64,000 nucleotides of DNA from Campylorhamphus procurvoides (GCA_013396655.1 WBMV01006616.1:193620-257619); one strand, 5' to 3'; positions 1 through 12,395 are shown, counted from the first letter of the stretch. Numbers and translations are program-made. Notes: generated from the sequence alone by a model not told the origin.

Positions 1-317
1 GGCTGAACTTTTAGAAGACAGCAATGCAAAGAACACCTCAAGCAGGCCATGTCCTCCCTAAATCCTCCTTAGCAGTGACAACAGGCAGGCTCTCTGTCCT
101 GAGGAGGCTGGGAGAGCTCCCAGGGGAGCGCTGGCAGCCCTGGCCAGCAGCACAGTGTGAGCACAGTGCCAGGACATGGCAGGGGCAGACACTCCCAGCA
201 GCTGTGGCTCTGCTGGAAACAGGGGCAGGACACACCCAGCCAAAAACGCAGCTGAGCACAAGGAAACAAGTGCTGCTTTGTGATTGCAATCATTTTCAAA
301 AGGGGATGGAATCTCGG

Positions 318-409
318 TCACTGCCACCCCATCACCTGTCACTGCCACCCCATCACCTCTCACTGCCATCCCATCACCTGTCACTGCCACCCCATCACCT
401 CTCACTGCA
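318..409. repeat. 21-bp minisatellite, 4.4 copies
   Basis: Four full 21-bp units and a partial fifth run head to tail. The core is tcactgccaccccatcacct followed by a G or C that alternates from unit to unit, so the array also reads as a 42-bp higher-order repeat. The third unit has one C-to-T change. Because 21 is a multiple of three, the array encodes a repeating seven-residue peptide in every frame, which inflates the open frames here; nothing suggests translation. Confidence 0.9.
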
Positions 410-1970
410 CCACTGGGGCCCCAGGGCAGCCTCCAGCTCACTTGTTTTCACTTGTTCCAGTGGTTATCACCTTTCCCCCAGAGGAGGAGGAGGTCCCAGT
501 GCCTCATTCTGTTTGCATCAGAGGACCTCAGCAGATATGCATGAGAGGTCTCTGACAGCTCCAAGACAAGAAAGCTGACTATCAGACTGCTGGCAGGAAA
601 CAGGGATCCAGACACAAGAACACAGGGTGGTCAGTCTTCAAGGCAACCTCTGTATGCCCAAGGACAACTTGCAAGCAAGGTGACACAAACAGGCTGCAAC
701 CACAACTCATCACCTCTGGAAACAGCACAAAGCTGAGGCCAGCGGGGGCTGGAGAGGCCAAGGGTCACCAGCTTTGAGGACAGGAGCAAACCAAGCACTT
801 TACGAGAACAATAATGAAACAAACACATTTCATCGTTCAACCTTCATTCTCATGTCCTTGCACCTGCACCCATCGGCATTAACCTCCACCAGAGGGCATG
901 GAGAGCTCCAGACTCCAGGAGATGATCTAAAACACTATTTGCTTCGACTTAAACATCCATCCAGTGCCTGCTTCCTTTTCCCAAAACTGACATTTTGCTG
1001 GCAATGACCTGTGTAAGAAGGGAAGCTACCCCTGTCTGAAAAAATACTTCCCAAGGGGGCATTAGGCTACATAAAAAGTGATATGATTTTGTAAAAACTC
1101 ACATTAAATTTACTCTGAAGCAAATTTTAAGTAAATAAATCTCTCTCAACAGATTACTGCTGTGTGCTACTGGACGCAGCTGCTGTTGGGGTTTTTTTTG
1201 GCAGGCTTCTCATGAAGCAAATATAAAAATTTATTTGGCATCTCCAAGCTTAAAGAATAGTAAGTTTTATTTTGATTATGTGCTTCAAAGTGACATTCAC
1301 ACACTGTCCCCATCACGGGCATCTGGCACGCCAGGAAAAGCAGTCTGATGCGTGCTGGCAGCCAAAAGACATTGCTTATGCCCACTCTAGCACTGCTGCT
1401 CATGTGTGGGGATTTTGTGGGATTTTTGTTGTTTCTTTGTGGTTTTTGTTTGTGTGGGGGTTTCTGTGTTTATTTTATTGTTTTGTTTTATATAATAAGC
1501 ATAGGGATTTGCTCCCTGTATAGAAACTGGTTAGCAGAAAGCCACTCACATCATTCCATCTACTTTGTAATTCTAGTTTCACCCACCAACCTGACACACA
1601 CAGCTTTTCAGATGGGCATAATAGAAAAGAAATGGACTTATTTTATCCATCATTCCATTTTTGATGGCATGCACACCCTATGTGGAGATACTGCTCCCAA
1701 AATTCAGCAGCAGGTCCCCTCAGTGAGGGCTGAAGGCACAGAAATCAGTAGGTTATTCGTGTACTTTATCCAGTCCCTTCTGGAAAGGGCTTGGATTCTG
1801 CCTCCTGAAAAGCACAGGTGTTGGGTTTCCTTCAAAACAAGCAGAGAAATAAAGCTGAAAATTAAAACATAATCACTTTGGAGCAGGTTAGAAAATGTAT
1901 ATTCAGACCATACTTATTTTAAACTCTTTACAACAGCGCAGTAAACATTTTGCAAATTGAACATCCGTAT
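410..1970. other. Unique sequence, no gene seen
   Basis: No recognisable exon or interspersed repeat was found. The only clear structure is a T/G-rich stretch at 1402-1489, annotated separately. A 174-codon open frame at 1348-1872 runs straight through that stretch and has no family resemblance, so I regard it as chance. Confidence 0.5.
1402..1489. repeat. T/G-rich low-complexity tract
   Basis: The plus strand is almost purely T and G, with runs such as gtgggatttttgttgtttc and tttgtgtgggggtttctg, and has almost no A or C. This is strand-asymmetric low-complexity DNA, not a regular tandem array. Confidence 0.7.
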
Positions 1971-2166
1971 CACGGAATCCCAGAATGGTTTGGGTTGGAA
2001 AGGACCTTAAAGATCATCTCATCCCACCCCCTGCCATGGGCAGGGACACCTCCCACCAGCCCAGGGTGCTCCAACCTGGCCTTGGACACTCCCAGGGATC
2101 CAGGGGCAGCCACAGCTTCTCTGCCCAACCTGTGCCAGGGCCTGCCCACCCTCCCAGGGGAGAGTT
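1971..2166 (-). mobile_element. CR1 LINE 3' tail, 5'-truncated
   Basis: The reverse complement of an avian CR1 3' end. The low-coordinate side carries the CR1 terminus (cacggaatcccagaatgg, then the tttgggttgga block). It continues through the ccatgggcagggacacct and ccaggggcagccacagct blocks to ccaccctcccaggg. It lacks 11 bp that the copies at 4584 and 37041 have between two tccaa repeats. It has no coding capacity. Its breakpoint at the 2160s nearly coincides with those of two other copies in the window. Confidence 0.92.
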
Positions 2167-2320
2167 TGTGCTCTTGAACTGAATCTCCAAACTTGTTGGC
2201 CATAACACAGCTCCATCTCAGCATGTGCAGCACTGCAGAGATAACAGGATGTGAATGGAGCTCACACATGTAGAATTGAGCTTTTCCTGCTTAAATGATT
2301 GAGTTGGCAAGAGCCAAAAT

Positions 2321-2419
2321 CCCAGGACTCAGATTACAGCAATCCAGGTACAGAAAACTCAGTTGGTCATGGCAAAGGCTGGTATCTGTTTCAGCAGCAA
2401 AGTGCTAGAGATGGAAGAA
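2321..2419. repeat. Unidentified dispersed repeat, copy A
   Basis: About 97 bp starting at cccaggactcag and ending near gtgctagagatggaaga match 6412-6510 in the same orientation with about five mismatches. The flanks of the two copies are unrelated, so this is an interspersed element or a local segmental copy. I do not recognise the family; an LTR or internal fragment of an endogenous retrovirus is possible. No polymerase III B box was seen. Confidence 0.8.
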
Positions 2420-2519
2420 TAGAGAATGGAGCCAAAATATTCTGCAGTATAAAGCAGAGTTTTTACTCACTGTTTTTACCTGAGCAGTACTGAGTAGCTT
2501 TCAGAATTAACTACACTTT

Positions 2520-2573
2520 GTACATACATACATATATATGTATATATATATATAGTTTTTATATATACATATG
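2520..2573. repeat. AT/ACAT microsatellite
   Basis: An alternating purine-pyrimidine run: three TACA-type units, then (TA)n broken by a short T run, then more TA and ACAT. Confidence 0.9.
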
Positions 2574-4583
2574 CCGGTTTTTTTCATTATGTTTTCCCTC
2601 AGGAAATATATTTACAAAGAAAAAGTCTCCATATAATTCTGAAATTGCAGCACTAGACTTCAACTTGTAGCAAGAGGATGCATTTGGAGATTATTTACAG
2701 GATGGATTACATGGAAAATTTCAGGCAAAATCTTCCAATGCAGTAAAACAGCCTATTTCATGTGTCACATCAGGACAAAATTGAAAACATTCAGATACTG
2801 GACAGACATGGACACAACAAAGGCCTGGTGCCACTAATTGGAGAATGCAGCCACTTCCCAAGACACCCACAGCACCAAAAAGCCTGGTCTGTGTCAAAAT
2901 AAAGCTGTACATAAAATTATTCCTTTGGCACACAGAGCCAGCTGCCCTGACCTCAAGAGGATGATGCTCCCAGATGTGTCAGAACCTAAATTTCACCCCT
3001 GGGCCCACAGACATGCAGGTATACACACACACACACACACACACAGAGCCACCCCTGCCACGCTCAGAGAGTGACAACAGCTGAGCTGCTGTGACATCAC
3101 TGTCCCTGTTTCACTGCCAGTGTGGTCACACAGCCTGGTAATGGCTCCACTTGCTGACAGAAAGGATATTTTAATCCCACTGTCCCCTCGTTAAGTGGTG
3201 GTAACAGAAGCACAAAGTCACATCCACACAGGCAGTGCTACCTCCCTAAGCTGTGCTGCACAAAATTTCTGCATTCAAGAACAATTATGACTTCCAAACT
3301 TAGGAAAGCAGAAAGCAAACCATCTAAGAATGCTCTAAGTATCATAAATATACATCACATTAAGTATATGCAGACCTGTTTTTTCTAGTTTTATTGTGGT
3401 TCCTGCAAATAGTTAGATACAGGAATTGACATAAATCATGTGTTACAGCTTCATCATATTTAAAAATCCATTAACCATTGTGCCACGTTGTTCTGGTGAA
3501 AGCTATGAAAGGACTTTAAATGCTAATTTTGTTTATTTTTCTCCTCCAACTGACAGTTTGTGTCACTATTATAACCCTTCACTCCTCCAACTGTAACCAC
3601 AACCATTCAATTCCCAAATAATACTCATTAGCACCCTTTCCTCAGTGTAACTTAACATCTGGTGTCCTTCCTGCAATTTTTATTGTGTGGCCTTTTCTCT
3701 AACCCAGGACTTAATAACATGAGCTGGCAGCTGCTATTTCTGCAGCCTTCTGGGCAAGAGCACAACTTTCCTCTTGTACCCACTTTATCTGCTACTTTCT
3801 ATGATATCAGTGCTATTTGGCAAATGTGCAAAAAATGAATTGTCACTCCTTTCATTCCACATTTTTTTCCAAAACTACACACTGGCTAATAACTGATTTT
3901 CCATTACAACAGAATCACATCAATTGAACACTATCCTAAAAATTACCATCGAAAGCAACTTTTACACCTGTTTTTCACTAAAAAGCAATGAAATAACAGG
4001 ATCTGCTCATTTTTAATAGGTCTCCTCATTTTTATGGGAATGCCACAATTTGCACAACTGCACACCAGCAGTGCAAGGGTGTAACACATGACTGGCCTGC
4101 ATTGGGGGGCAAAAATGAATGCAAAATCCCTGTGGCTCCTTGAGAGGCAGGAGGAGGGACTGCCCCCCTACCTGCAGCCAGGAACTCTGTCTAGCTTGGT
4201 AAGTGACCTCTGAAGTGCAAAAATGATCAGGGAACTGCTCCTAACAGGCAGTGAGATGAAAAAGAAATGCAGAAGTGAGAAAGATCACTTTTTAGGGCGA
4301 CAAAAATAGGACAAACTATTGAATGTCAATTTTTTCTCTTTTTCTTTTGTCCAGGTATCACTCCCAAGAGCATCACGTTCATCTGCAGGCTGCCTGAACT
4401 GCAACTGCAGTGATGGAAACCCACCACAAAATCTGACTCACCTGTCTGCTTCAATGTCTTTGCCAGCTGTGTTTGTGGATAGAACAATGAATTTTCACGT
4501 TGTGCTTTGTGGTACTGCATTTTATTTACAACAGTAATCTACGTGGCTTTAAAGGAATTGATTATATATGTTGTTTGGCATAT
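2574..4583. other. Unique sequence with one AC microsatellite
   Basis: No gene found. A long pyrimidine tract ending in CAG at 4327-4355 resembles a splice acceptor. The 72-codon open frame after it has no recognisable domain and no convincing donor, so no exon is called. Confidence 0.5.
3023..3045. repeat. (AC)n microsatellite
   Basis: Eleven uninterrupted AC dinucleotides plus one A. Confidence 0.95.
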
Positions 4584-4794
4584 AGAGAATCACAGAAGGG
4601 TTTGGGTTGGAAGGGACCTTAAAGACTTAAAGAGCATCTCATCCCACCCCGTGCCATGGGCAGGGACACCTCCCACCAGCCCAGGGTGCTCCAAGCCCCA
4701 TCCAACCTGGCCTTGGACACTTCCAGGGATCCAGGGGCAGCCACAGCTTCTCTGCCCAACCTGTGCCAGGGCCTGCCCACCCTCCCAGGGAAGG
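4584..4794 (-). mobile_element. CR1 LINE 3' tail, 5'-truncated
   Basis: Antisense CR1 tail with the full terminus (gaatcacagaagggtttggg). It carries the same block order as the 1971 copy and ends at nearly the same position after ccaccctcccaggg. An 8-bp segment, cttaaaga, is duplicated in tandem just inside the 3' end, which the other copies do not show. Here the gccccatccaa segment missing from the 1971 copy is intact. Confidence 0.93.
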
Positions 4795-6411
4795 ATTGCC
4801 TCCTATGAAACAAAATCCTTAATATTCTAAAAGGGATCTTCCTCAACAGATAGCATTCAGGAACACATGACATACTCTAGTGTGTAAGAGTCACTCCACT
4901 GCACTGTGTGAGGCATGTCAGAATAAATACAGCTTTAAATAATAGAAATACTACTGTGTGACACCTTGTAAGCATCATGGGCCCTCCAGGAGAACATGCA
5001 AACATTTGTTTTCCTGTGAGATTTTTTACATTGCCAATTTTATGGTGCTCAAAAATATCCCAAACACATCATTTAACACTTGTGGGACAGGAAGAGTCCA
5101 AGAGAATCTTGGATTTCATAGCAACGAAAATTCAAATAACCTTTTCCTTGTGAAGAGAACCTTCAAAACCAGTCTCTGAATTGGCCCAAAGTATCTAATC
5201 TTCGAAGAAAGATGGGAGACTTGGCTGCTTCTTTCACTCAAAATCTAGAGGCATCCTCTATCCAGCACATATGTTGCATAAAGCGAGCAGATATTGAAAA
5301 GCACTGCCAAAAATTCCTGCTGAGAAACAGTCCCTTCATCACACAGGACCTGTGCCACACCTTGGGACAACAGAGAAAACTCCTCCTGCTGCTGGCACAG
5401 CAAGCTGAGCAGAGGAGGAGCATCTGTAGATGCAGCAGCACCTCAAAGGTTCTGAGTTCTCTGATAAGGAAGGTACTCATGGGGCTGCACGTCTGCCCCT
5501 GAAACATCTGCTCTTGGTGCCGTGGCAAAATTTGGACCTGCTGAACACCAGCACACCGTGATTTCAAACCCAAGGCCCACAAGTTGTTTCCCCAACCAAC
5601 CAACACTTCCTGCTGCCTAAAGCTGCCCATGCTGCAAACACTGCTTTGACTTCTGCTCTGCCTGGGCAATCGGGGCTGTCCTCGGATGCTCCTGCCATGG
5701 CAGGCACGTTTCATCACCCGAACTTCCATGCAAAAGCCTCACTGGCAGAGAGATCTGGCAGGAGTGTAACTGCTAAATGAGCAGCAATCAAGTAGTTCAC
5801 CCAATCAGTTTTCTAATTCACCACAACTGCTATAAATACCACCCGTTATTACTGAATGTAGCTTTTAGGGGGAAAAAAATACATGCAAACTTCCTGCTGA
5901 AGCTAATCTATGGGAAAATTATACAGAACATCACATTAAAATCTAAGTAAACACTTTGGCACCCTCCTAATGTATGTGCATAGATTACTGGGGTGTACTT
6001 CCAGGATAAGTACCATTTGATGTTCAAATTATTGGTGGATATTTAAAGTTGATTACCCTAGAGGTAAGATATAATTGGTAAACAAGGAACATATACAGAA
6101 AAACAACATAATAACCACAAGTTGTATTTATTTCACAATTTATTCCTACAATCGGGACAATAGTTCAGGCAAGACACTAATTATATTTTTAAGCCAACAA
6201 AATGAAGTTGGGGAGTGGCAAAGGCATCTTTTTTCATGGTATGGCGTTAGGAGGTGAACAGAAGACCTTACTGGACTTCACTTGCACATCCCTGACAGCT
6301 GAGCCACATTGCAGGCACAGGGACACAACAGGAGCTTTCTGTGGGTACTCAGAGCCACTCTGGGCACCCTCCCAGGGACACCTCTGCACAAAGACCTGCC
6401 CAGCAGCAAAG
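4795..6411. other. Unique sequence, no gene seen
   Basis: Open frames of 96 codons (5212-5502, plus) and 163 codons (5238-5729, minus) overlap each other. Neither resembles a known family, and the overlap is typical of chance frames in moderately GC-rich DNA. Confidence 0.5.
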
Positions 6412-6510
6412 CCCAGGACTCAGTTTACAGCAATCCAGGTATGGAAAACTCAGCTGGTCATGGCAAAGGCTGGTATCTGTTTCAGCAGCAAAGTGCTAGA
6501 GATAGAAGAT
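6412..6510. repeat. Unidentified dispersed repeat, copy B
   Basis: Second copy of the element at 2321, direct orientation, about 95% identical by eye over about 97 bp and offset by 4091 bp. The match begins at cccaggactcag and fades after gctagagatagaag. The two copies have different neighbouring sequence on both sides. Confidence 0.8.
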
Positions 6511-7225
6511 TAAATATGCAGCAGAGAGCGAGAGGAGAAGCAAAATGGATGTAAGCAATAAGAGAATAAACAGAGGAGACACTGGTGTGCTCGCTAAATT
6601 ACTGAAGAGATCCATCAACTCGCAGATGTGATGGCAGGGACATGTTCACTTGGCTAACATATATATTTAATTACCTGCATTATTTATCCTTTTCAGTGTA
6701 GGCACCTTGTCTAGACTGTTTGATTACACCCATCTGTAAGCTGCCTCTGGCTTTCCTCTCTCTTTTGTCTTATTTTTAAGACGACTTTTGCTACGCAAAA
6801 TGGTGCATACCCAGTCTCCCTCCATATGTTTGCCTCTTTATCACTGTGAGACACTGACAAAGTGCTGTTGTTTGTTTTTTCCCATGGATGACCTGAATTA
6901 GCCACTACCAGACACAGCAGTGCTGGCCCATCAGGCTGTTGGACTTACATGGACACCTAAAGGCAGAGAAGAGCTCTGTTTTCTGTGGGTGTGGGATGTT
7001 GGACAGGTACCCTCACTCCCCTCAACACCTGATGCTGGCTGGAAGAGGGATTATCTGAACTAGGGAAGACCCTCCACATTGAAAGCATGATTGAATAGCA
7101 TGGATAATAAGAACAAGTAGATAAATATAAATAATCAGTAAAAAAAAAAAGGAAGACTATTTAGGCAATCTTTTATGCATCTGCTCATGCTTTGGGCATC
7201 TGTTACTAAATGTACAACCCGGCTG
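6511..7225. other. Unique AT-rich sequence
   Basis: No gene or repeat recognised. It ends with an 11-base A run at 7140-7150. Confidence 0.5.
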
Positions 7226-7366
7226 GATTTGTGTCCAAGGACAGGTTGGCCAGGGCTTGGAGCAGCCTGGGCTAGTGGAAAGTGTCCCTGCCCATGGCAG
7301 GGGGTGGCACTGGGTGATATTTAAGGTCCCTTCCAACCCAAACCATTTCATGATTCTATCTATGAT
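7226..7366 (+). mobile_element. CR1 LINE 3' tail
   Basis: Sense-orientation CR1 3' end: gtccaaggacaggttgg, then gcctgggctagtgg, then cccatggcagggggtgg, then cttccaacccaaaccattt, ending in tgattctatctatgat. The terminus keeps two short ATC/TATGAT-like units of the CR1 3' microsatellite. It is 5'-truncated to about 140 bp. Confidence 0.92.
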
Positions 7367-7920
7367 TTGTATATAGGACACATTGGACCACCAGCACATT
7401 CAAACTGGTTTCAAGCACAAACCAAGGATCTTCTAGAGGACAGTAAACATCCTCAATCACTGCTGAAAGATGAGGTGAGAATCTCACAGAAAATTCCCTG
7501 CCAACAGATGCACTAAAAAAAGGTTGAGCAGCAGTTTGAGCCTTGCTCACATAAAGAGGAGACTCCAGCAGTCACACAGAGGAGGCAACAAACCCTCAGA
7601 AGAGGGAATGGGTTCTGGTTAAATCCCACCCACAGCAGCCATGCAGGAAAGTCTAGCTACAGCACCCTTCAGCACTGATGTAAGCAGTGGGAACATCCAC
7701 ATGCAGCTGTGACAGCATGGAAATTCATTCAGTTAAGCCATCACACTAATATTGGAGCAGGGAAAAAGCCACTGCCTGGGAGAGTGAGGAAAAAAGCCCT
7801 AGAATTGCATGGCTCAAGGACACAATAGCAAGAACAAAGTGTTTCAGAACACATTATTTTTAAAAGGGTAGCATACTCAGAGCCTGTGCTCCTTTCAAAG
7901 ATCTGGCACCAATTTCATCG

Positions 7921-8070
7921 AATCATTGGCTCAGAAAATGGTTTGGGTTGGAAGGGACCTTAAAGACCACCCTATTCCCCTCCCTGCCATGCACAGGGAC
8001 ACCTTCCAGGTTGTCCAGTTCGGCCTTGGACACTTGATGGGGCATCCACAACAATTCCTGGAACACTTGT
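7921..8070 (-). mobile_element. Older, diverged CR1 3' tail
   Basis: Antisense CR1. The atggtttgggttggaaggga block is followed by a diverged ccctgccatgcacaggga block and then ggggcatccacaacaattcc, which belongs to a CR1 type different from the copies at 1971 and 4584. Substitutions and small deletions suggest greater age. Confidence 0.85.
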
Positions 8071-11000
8071 TGCTTGCAGGCACATGTTGAGACCAACACT
8101 GTTGGCAATGCCCTAAGGTGGTCCCAGCTCCAGTGCCAACCCTCTGCCTCCACATCCCTCCACAGAACTCACTGCTCTCTCCTTGGAGTGGCTCTCACTG
8201 CAGAAAAATATTGCCCATATAGTTTGTGCCCTCCTTTTAGAACAAAGTCATTATAAGAACTCCTGCCTAAGATAGTAGGCAGGGTGAGGTTTGTGACCTC
8301 TGGTTAAAAATGCAGATTTTGCAGATCTCCAGTGCAGACAGAGCCAATTTACAAAGAATACAAACCTCACACTTTTATATGCCAGAAAAGAAATACAAAT
8401 GCAACCTTACTGACTAAAAACAAACCTCAAAAACAATCTCCCAAAAAAGCCAAGTGGAAAAAATTACTTGAATCAGCTGAAATAACAAAAGACATGAACC
8501 AGGCATAATTGTATTTTAACGGGAACCTAAATACTGATTTTAAGAACTTCAAGAATGTCCTGCATGCTTTTGTCTCCTCGTTACTTTGATTTCACAGGGT
8601 ATTTAATACAACTTCATGCACTTCACTATAGGGAGAGGAAACAGTGCTTTTATTAAGCATTAATTCTTTTATTTCATTTTGATGGTAGTAAATATGTCTG
8701 CCATCTGTCTTAAAAGAGCAGAGTTTCTAGTGCTACTCTAAAATACCATTAGAGAGACAGGCACTTGTTTTCATCGTTTCCTTTTCAAGGCAGGCAAAAG
8801 GGCTGTGTTCCAGGTAAAAAGTGCTCCTAAAAACCCTGTAAAGATTTCAGTAAGAGGTATTTGGAATTCAAACATAAAAATCCTAAACTCAGTGCGACAG
8901 TGGCTTTGCTTTGCCAAGGCAATTTCTAATTTTTTTCCACTGAAGACTCATTTAAAAAAAATAAAAAATCCTTCCCTAACACAGCTTTTCCAAAAGCTCA
9001 GGCTTTCAAATTACTCGAAATTATATCACAAATTGAGAGCTTGCAAGAAATATGAAAAGATTCTCTGCTAAGTACATGACACAGATAATGGAAACCAATG
9101 TAATCCAGGAAATCCAGTTCTGCTCAAAGTAAGAAAGTAAGGACAGTTGTCTTCCTAGGTAGATAAAAACTGACAGCTCAAGAAAGAACTGAAGGGGGAA
9201 AAAAGTCTTTACCACAAAAGAACAGTTTTCTGATGTATTTCAAGAAGTGAAAAATCTAGGATTTGCTTAACAGCTTTGCTGGCAGATCTCAGAGACACAG
9301 AACTGAGCAAGATTACCTAAAGCAGTGCATATCAACTCACGTTTGTGCATAAGAATGTGCTTGTTCATGTCTCATCATGGCAAAAACAGGGGCTTACCGA
9401 TGGTACTAAACACAAGAGAGGCAGGTACAGACCCCTACCTTTTATTGTGTCATTAAACGAGGGAAGCACCATTCACCCTACAATTCCTCAGTGGCAGGGA
9501 GGGGATGAGGAGTGTTGCCCAGGGAAAAGGGTTCCAAACCCCCTCTGAGTTTCTGCTGCACTGTGCAGGCTGACAGAGCAAGCAAAGGTGTCTCAGGCTG
9601 AGGAAGAGGAATACTCCTTGGGTTTTTGAGATGATCAGGCCAAAGCAGTAAGCAGGTAACACCTTGCAGCCTCACAGTCTGTCAGCTCACCTGCACTTCA
9701 GCTGTTCTAACAGCACTTTGTCATTGAATCATCTTAATTAAGAAACAAAAACCCCAAACTGCATTCGTTCTGTAAAACATAACAGCTCTCTTCAGCAATC
9801 TAAACCTTTTGAGTATTCTGCTCAAAACCAACATTCTTGGATTATTTTTGTAGATTTCCTCAGCTTTTTGGCTGAGAAGGGCAAGAACTTGAGCAAGCAT
9901 AGCAAGAAACAAAAGCCATGATCAGAGAGCCCAGAGAGGCTCAACATGCCTTCCTTGATACCAAGGGCAAAATCTCTCTTCTGCTCATCCAAAATCCCTC
10001 TTCTTTCTCCATGCCAGACATTTGTGGTGTATCTCACCATCCTCCCCAGCCTGGCTTACGAAGGAGGGCCTCTCCATCTCCTCCTCTCTGCCTGTTACTT
10101 CTCCCCAGCTCTCCATGCCAACAAAAATCTTGGCTCTCTCTTTTCCTGTTATTTGGAAAACACGTCTCTTACATCAGTATTTTAACTCATACTGGCTAGA
10201 TATAAAATATGATGCACCAGGAGGAACAGTGTGACAAACAAAAATTCCACTGAGCTTTCAGTGTGCACACCATTATGTAGTTCTGCCAAAGGGCACCTCT
10301 CAAATTTAGGAAGATATAAGCTGTGGAGTCCAAAAGCACAGCAGTACAGATATTATTATACAGAACCCATGTTTTGGGTTAGCAAAGGCAATCATTCAAA
10401 GAAGCAGCTCATCAAAAAGACCCTCAAGAAGCTGCCGGAGCTCTGTAGCTCCTGTCAACAAGATCCTGCAGGGAAAAACAGAAGTGACAAAGAAAAAAAA
10501 ATTCTCTCAACTTTTAGCAGCAGATCAATGAAATACATCAGTACATCTCATCCCTTAGCAGACAACATTTGGCCTCACGGAACGTGCTACTAGACAAAAT
10601 TGGCACGAAAACCTCTCCAAAGCACAGGCCCATCACAGCAGCAGCTCCACAGCTAACTGAGTTCTGACCTGACACGGAGTTCTGACACAGGGAGATCTAA
10701 AGGCTGCTGGCAGAACAACGGGTTCAGCTCAGCTTTGCATTCCTACCATCACACACGTCAGGGCAAACTTCTCATCCACGTATGATTAGCATGCAAGAAC
10801 AAGGCATAAAGACGTTAATTGTAAACAGGTTTTATTTACAGGACACTTGTCTTCGGTCTAATTAAGATTAAAGGAGAAAATGGCTTGGAAAGATAAGGGA
10901 AATTAGGCAGGTTTGGTCCAGCAGGCTGGCATAACCTCCTTATGGAGCTGCGTGATCCCAGAGGAATGAGAGCACTGTGTTTACATGTGAATATTAAAAC

Positions 11001-12326
11001 AAGTTGCATTAAAGTCAAGTACATCCCCTACAGAAAAAACAATCACTGCACTGCTTCCCAGGACCAGAGTGGAGGTGGTGCTGCCCCAGAGCAGCTGGGA
11101 TTTCAGGAGGGCAGAGCTTCTCAGAGCACTCCAGACAGCACAACCACCAGGCTGTCCCTCCCCTCCAGCAGGATTTGCCTCATTATGGAGCTGGCAAATG
11201 TCAAAATCACCGATTTCAAGAGCCCTGCCTACATTTCAGATGACTTCATGGTCACCAAAACCCTCGGGTTAAGCATATTTGCAGAGTTCCAGGATGGAGC
11301 ATCCTTGCTGGGAGCTGTGCTCGGTGGCCAGGGGAGGGGCTGCGTCACCTCACTGCAGAGACACACGGGAATCCCCTCTGTACCCCACACAGCAATGCAG
11401 AAAGCAGTTAAGAAACAAACATTTATAAACATGCCACAGGATTTTTTAATTGACACCCAACATGAAGTAGTTGCCAGAAGAGTTGCAGCTCTGCTCCTAA
11501 CTCTTCATTCAAATTCAGGGGCTACAAAACAAAGGCAATGCTCTAGTTTTAACAACACTGGCTGGGTAAAACAGAAAGATTGCCTTAAGGAAGCAACAAA
11601 AAGCTTTCTTAAATGATGTTACAATTACTGCTTTTGGCTTAGGAATAGCTCTGACACTCAGGCACTGAGAGATGACTGTGTTTACAGCACAGGATCAATG
11701 CACGTCCCTCATTCCTCACCCCCACAATCAGTTAAGCACCACTTACTGAAAATCGTGTTTCTCTCCCCCAGCACAAGCTTTAGGTGATATAAATTATCTA
11801 TTATCTATCCTCGTGGGTTTCGTACACAAAATATCTTTACTTTTTTTTAAAAAACCTCTTTGTAGGAGTAGTAAAATACACATTGGGTACATCACCATAA
11901 TGCAATCAGAGCTGTATTCTGTTTGACACTTTAGAGCATAAAATTATGTTGGATGAAGGCAGAAAGGTTTTCATGCAATAATAAATGCTACAATCCTAAA
12001 ATAATCACTCTGCTTGAATACATCTTTAAAACATATACGGGTTTATTATTACTGGTACAGTGGGAATTCTGTGCTAGATAATGTCAGGTGTTCAGAACAA
12101 TAATTTTTCATTTTCTCCTTTTACTCCCACTTTCCCCCCAGCAGTAACATAGCCCATTATCTGTTTCACACTAATTAGCAACAACAAAAACCCAGCTATT
12201 TTAACACAGATTCTCTTTTGAAGTTATACAATGTAAATTGGATGGGCAACATAATTGAAAGGGTGAAAAAGGTGGGGGGGAGAAACTTGAGAAAAATTAC
12301 TTTAAATTCTGAATAGAGGCAAATTT
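8071..12326. other. Unique sequence; one long unexplained open frame
   Basis: No interspersed repeat was recognised in these 4.3 kb, apart from A-rich patches around 8410-8460 and 8950. A 224-codon open frame at 10942-11616 is listed separately. Confidence 0.5.
10942..11616 (+). other. 224-codon open frame, no recognised family
   Basis: The longest open frame in the window outside a recognised transposable element. It begins at an ATG and ends at a TGA. I see no domain, signal peptide, transmembrane segment, coiled coil or compositional bias towards coding. No splice-site pair frames it convincingly. It could be a chance frame in a locally GC-richer stretch, a decayed retrocopy or part of a long exon. 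I do not call a gene. Confidence 0.12.
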
Positions 12327-12395
12327 CATAAAATCACGAAGGTTGAAAGACATCCAAGATCATTGAATCCAACCTTTGACCAAGTCCACCACATG
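12327..12395 (-). mobile_element. Old CR1 3' terminal scrap
   Basis: Antisense remnant of a different CR1 type: ataaaatcacgaaggttgaa, then gacatccaagatcattgaat, then ccaacctttgaccaagtcc. This matches the CR1 terminus 'aatcattaaggttggaaaag' followed by 'catcaagtccaacc'. Only about 65 bp are recognisable. Confidence 0.75.

Noticed and set aside
4327..4537. Pyrimidine tract and CAG followed by an open frame, resembling an exon
   Set aside because: No plausible donor was found before the frame ends, and the peptide resembles nothing known.
2321..6510. The 2321/6412 repeat pair considered as the two LTRs of one provirus
   Set aside because: The matching segment is only about 97 bp, lacks TG...CA ends, and no retroviral gene lies between the copies; a CR1 tail and unique DNA do instead.
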